Below, in pieces: positions 62,778 through 64,000 of a DNA stretch of 64,000 nt; the first letter of the stretch is position 1; the number at the start of each line of letters is the position of its first letter. A program made the translations under genes and the position numbers. The notes beneath the pieces were generated by a model. That model had not been told where the DNA came from and did no database searches. It worked only from the letters and a program-made list of their open reading frames with translations. Origin of the DNA: Frateuria_A sp051900425 (GTDB taxonomy: Bacteria; Pseudomonadota; Gammaproteobacteria; Xanthomonadales; Rhodanobacteraceae); contig NZ_JBHZGK010000006.1 of NCBI RefSeq assembly GCF_051900425.1, positions 124,001 through 188,000 on the forward strand, written 5' to 3'.

Positions 62778-63095
62778 GTGATCAAGGACATCGACCGTCT
62801 CAATCGGCACCTCGATCGCTTCGAGCGCCGGTTGCCGCGCTGGATCGCCTCGCCCCTGCGCTGGCTGCGCGCACCGTCGTCGCGCTGGGTACGCATCCCG
62901 GTGGGCGTGCTGCTGATCGTGGCGGGATGCTTCAGTTTCCTGCCGCTGCTTGGCCTGTGGATGCTGCCGCTGGGCGTGCTGCTGCTGGCCCAGGACCTGC
63001 CGTTCCTGCGCCGCCCCACGCGCTGGTCGCTGATCGTGCTGGAGCGCCGGTGGCTGCGCTGGAAACGGCGGCGGCGCCAGGCCGGGCGGTCGTAG
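62778..63095 (+). CDS. Small membrane protein, PGPGW-like
   Basis: A 105-residue protein starting at GTG 62778. A basic, Trp/Arg-rich amphipathic N-terminus (residues 1-38) precedes two close membrane helices (~39-58 and 60-72: VGVLLIVAGCFSF and LPLLGLWMLPLGVLLLAQDL), then a very basic tail (RRWLRWKRRRRQAGR). The LPLLGLW...LPLGVLLLAQDLP core resembles the PGPGW family of putative transmembrane proteins. Function unknown. Its TAG stop is the TAG of a GTAG-type REP. Confidence 0.68.
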   Translation: MIKDIDRLNRHLDRFERRLPRWIASPLRWLRAPSSRWVRIPVGVLLIVAGCFSFLPLLGLWMLPLGVLLLAQDLPFLRRPTRWSLIVLERRWLRWKRRRRQAGRS

Positions 63096-63156
63096 GGTGG
63101 GCTTCAGCCCACCGCAGTCCGCGGCAAGACCCCTGGTGGGCTGAAGCCCACCCTAC
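63092..63156. repeat. GTAG-type REP with perfect 22-bp inverted arms
   Basis: GTAGGGTGGGCTTCAGCCCA plus CC (63092-63113) is repeated exactly, in reverse complement, at 63135-63156. Each arm is itself a hairpin (GGTGGGCT / AGCCCACC). The 21-base spacer contains GCAGTCCGCGGCAAGACCCC. The first arm contains the stop codon of the upstream gene. Confidence 0.85.
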
Positions 63157-63211
63157 ATAACTTCGACGCGGCTTCAGTCGCCATTGGCGAGCGCTACGGC
63201 ACCCTAGGCGA

Positions 63212-64000
63212 ATGCGTAACCGAACGCCCTCCCGCCCCGTCGTCCTGCTTGCGCTGCTGGCCCTGGTCGCCGGCTGCGCGCGTCCGCAGGTGGAAGCGCC
63301 GCAGCGTCGCCCCGACGAGGTACGCGCGCAGATCGTGCGCCTGCTGCCCGGCGACACCGCCGACCGCGCCGGCTGGGCGACCGACATCTACGCCGCCTTC
63401 TCCGCGCTCGACATCGAGCCGACACCAACCAACCTGTGCGCCACCCTCGCCGTCGCCGCGCAGGAATCGAATTACCACGCCGAACCGGTGGTGCCTGGCC
63501 TCGGTTCCATCGCGCGCAAGGAAATCGACCGCCGCGCCGCCGCGCACCACGTGCCGCAGTTCCTGGTACGCGCCGCGCTGGCGCTGAAGTCCCCGGACGG
63601 CAAAAGCTACGGCGACCGTCTGGCCACCGTGCGAACCGAGCGCGAACTGAGCCGGCTCTACGAGGATTTCGTCGGCATGGTGCCGCTGGGCCGCCGCCTG
63701 CTGGGTGACGACAACCCCGTACACACCGGCGGCCCGATGCAGGTAAGCGTGGCCTTCGCCGAGGATTTCGCCGACGACCACACCTATCCGTACCCGGTCG
63801 ATGGGACGATCCGCCATGAGGTGTTCAGCCGCCGCGGCGGCCTGTATTTCGGCATCGCCCACCTGCTCGCCTACCCTGCCGATTATCCGCAGATGCTCTA
63901 CCGCTTCGCCGACTACAACGCCGGCTGGTACGCCAGCCGCAACGCGGCGTTCCAGAACGCGCTGAGTATCGCCAGCGGCATCCCGCTCGATTTCGACGGC
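63212..64000 (+). CDS. DUF1615 lipoprotein (3' end beyond the window)
   Basis: The frame from ATG 63212 is open to the window end (263 residues). The signal peptide ends in the lipobox LVAGC (Cys at residue 21). The following sequence, with AAQESNYHAEPVVPGLGSIA, MVPLGRRLLGDDNPVHTGGP and MQVSVAFAEDFADDH, is the DUF1615 family, which has a lysozyme-like or lytic-transglycosylase-like character in the AQESNY and GGPMQVS region. An enzymatic role on peptidoglycan is inferred only from that resemblance. The C-terminus is missing because of the window edge, not because of a mutation. Confidence 0.85.
   Translation, partial: MRNRTPSRPVVLLALLALVAGCARPQVEAPQRRPDEVRAQIVRLLPGDTADRAGWATDIYAAFSALDIEPTPTNLCATLAVAAQESNYHAEPVVPGLGSIARKEIDRRAAAHHVPQFLVRAALALKSPDGKSYGDRLATVRTERELSRLYEDFVGMVPLGRRLLGDDNPVHTGGPMQVSVAFAEDFADDHTYPYPVDGTIRHEVFSRRGGLYFGIAHLLAYPADYPQMLYRFADYNAGWYASRNAAFQNALSIASGIPLDFDG

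Overview
The window is a 64 kb piece of a high-GC (visually about two thirds G+C) bacterial chromosome. Several features point to the Gammaproteobacteria, order Lysobacterales (Xanthomonadales), probably a Rhodanobacteraceae-like genus such as Dyella, Luteibacter, Rhodanobacter or Frateuria: rpsF-rpsR-rplI without priB, a cysD-cysNC fusion operon, a LasB-type M4 protease, many c-di-GMP and PAS/GAF sensor genes, and GTAG-type REP palindromes. This placement is inference from gene content. I saw no tRNA, rRNA, CRISPR array, transposase, integrase or prophage.

Layout. 1-10 kb: the end of typA, an MscS channel, a cardiolipin synthase-like PLD protein, exonuclease III, a large secreted M14 carboxypeptidase, a PepSY-like protein, an RNA 2',3'-cyclic phosphodiesterase, a cupin, a bacterial metallothionein and a YceI protein. 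10-20 kb: a signalling block with an HWE-type PAS/GAF kinase, a GGDEF-EAL protein, a GGDEF cyclase with I-site, and a hybrid kinase-receiver whose sensor half is paralogous to the first kinase. 20-25 kb: a thioredoxin-reductase-like flavoprotein, DUF3014 and VIT proteins, the S6-S18-L9 operon and an IscA-type carrier. 25-31 kb: asnS, a MalM-like lipoprotein, and an SDR-aldehyde dehydrogenase-carbonic anhydrase-RidA run that looks like the tail of the 2-aminomuconate (kynurenine) pathway. 31-40 kb: hutG, gor, a ChaN/Tiki-like protein, an NlpC/P60 lipoprotein, slyD, an MFS transporter and an M4 elastase. 40-50 kb: a methyltransferase, two DEAD-box helicases flanking S-formylglutathione hydrolase, and a divergent pair formed by cysD-cysNC (PAPS synthesis) and a TPR-sulfotransferase (a possible PAPS user). 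50-64 kb: DODA-type dioxygenase, YkgJ, YpfJ, MAPEG and CPBP proteins, a lower-GC lipase-effector/immunity-like module, maf, a frameshifted GGDEF remnant, a GNAT, DUF4142, a GMC oxidoreductase with an AsmA protein, two small membrane proteins and a DUF1615 lipoprotein cut by the window end.

Between genes there are many palindromic repeats: a 162-bp near-complete palindrome, BIME-like pairs and GTAG-flanked REPs. Several of them begin on or inside the stop codon of the upstream gene.

The best candidates for unexplored biology are the cysD-cysNC/sulfotransferase divergon, the Tle1-like lipase with its putative immunity lipoprotein and membrane partner, the carbonic anhydrase inside the aminomuconate run, the paralogous sensor/c-di-GMP block, and the long palindrome at 3330-3491.
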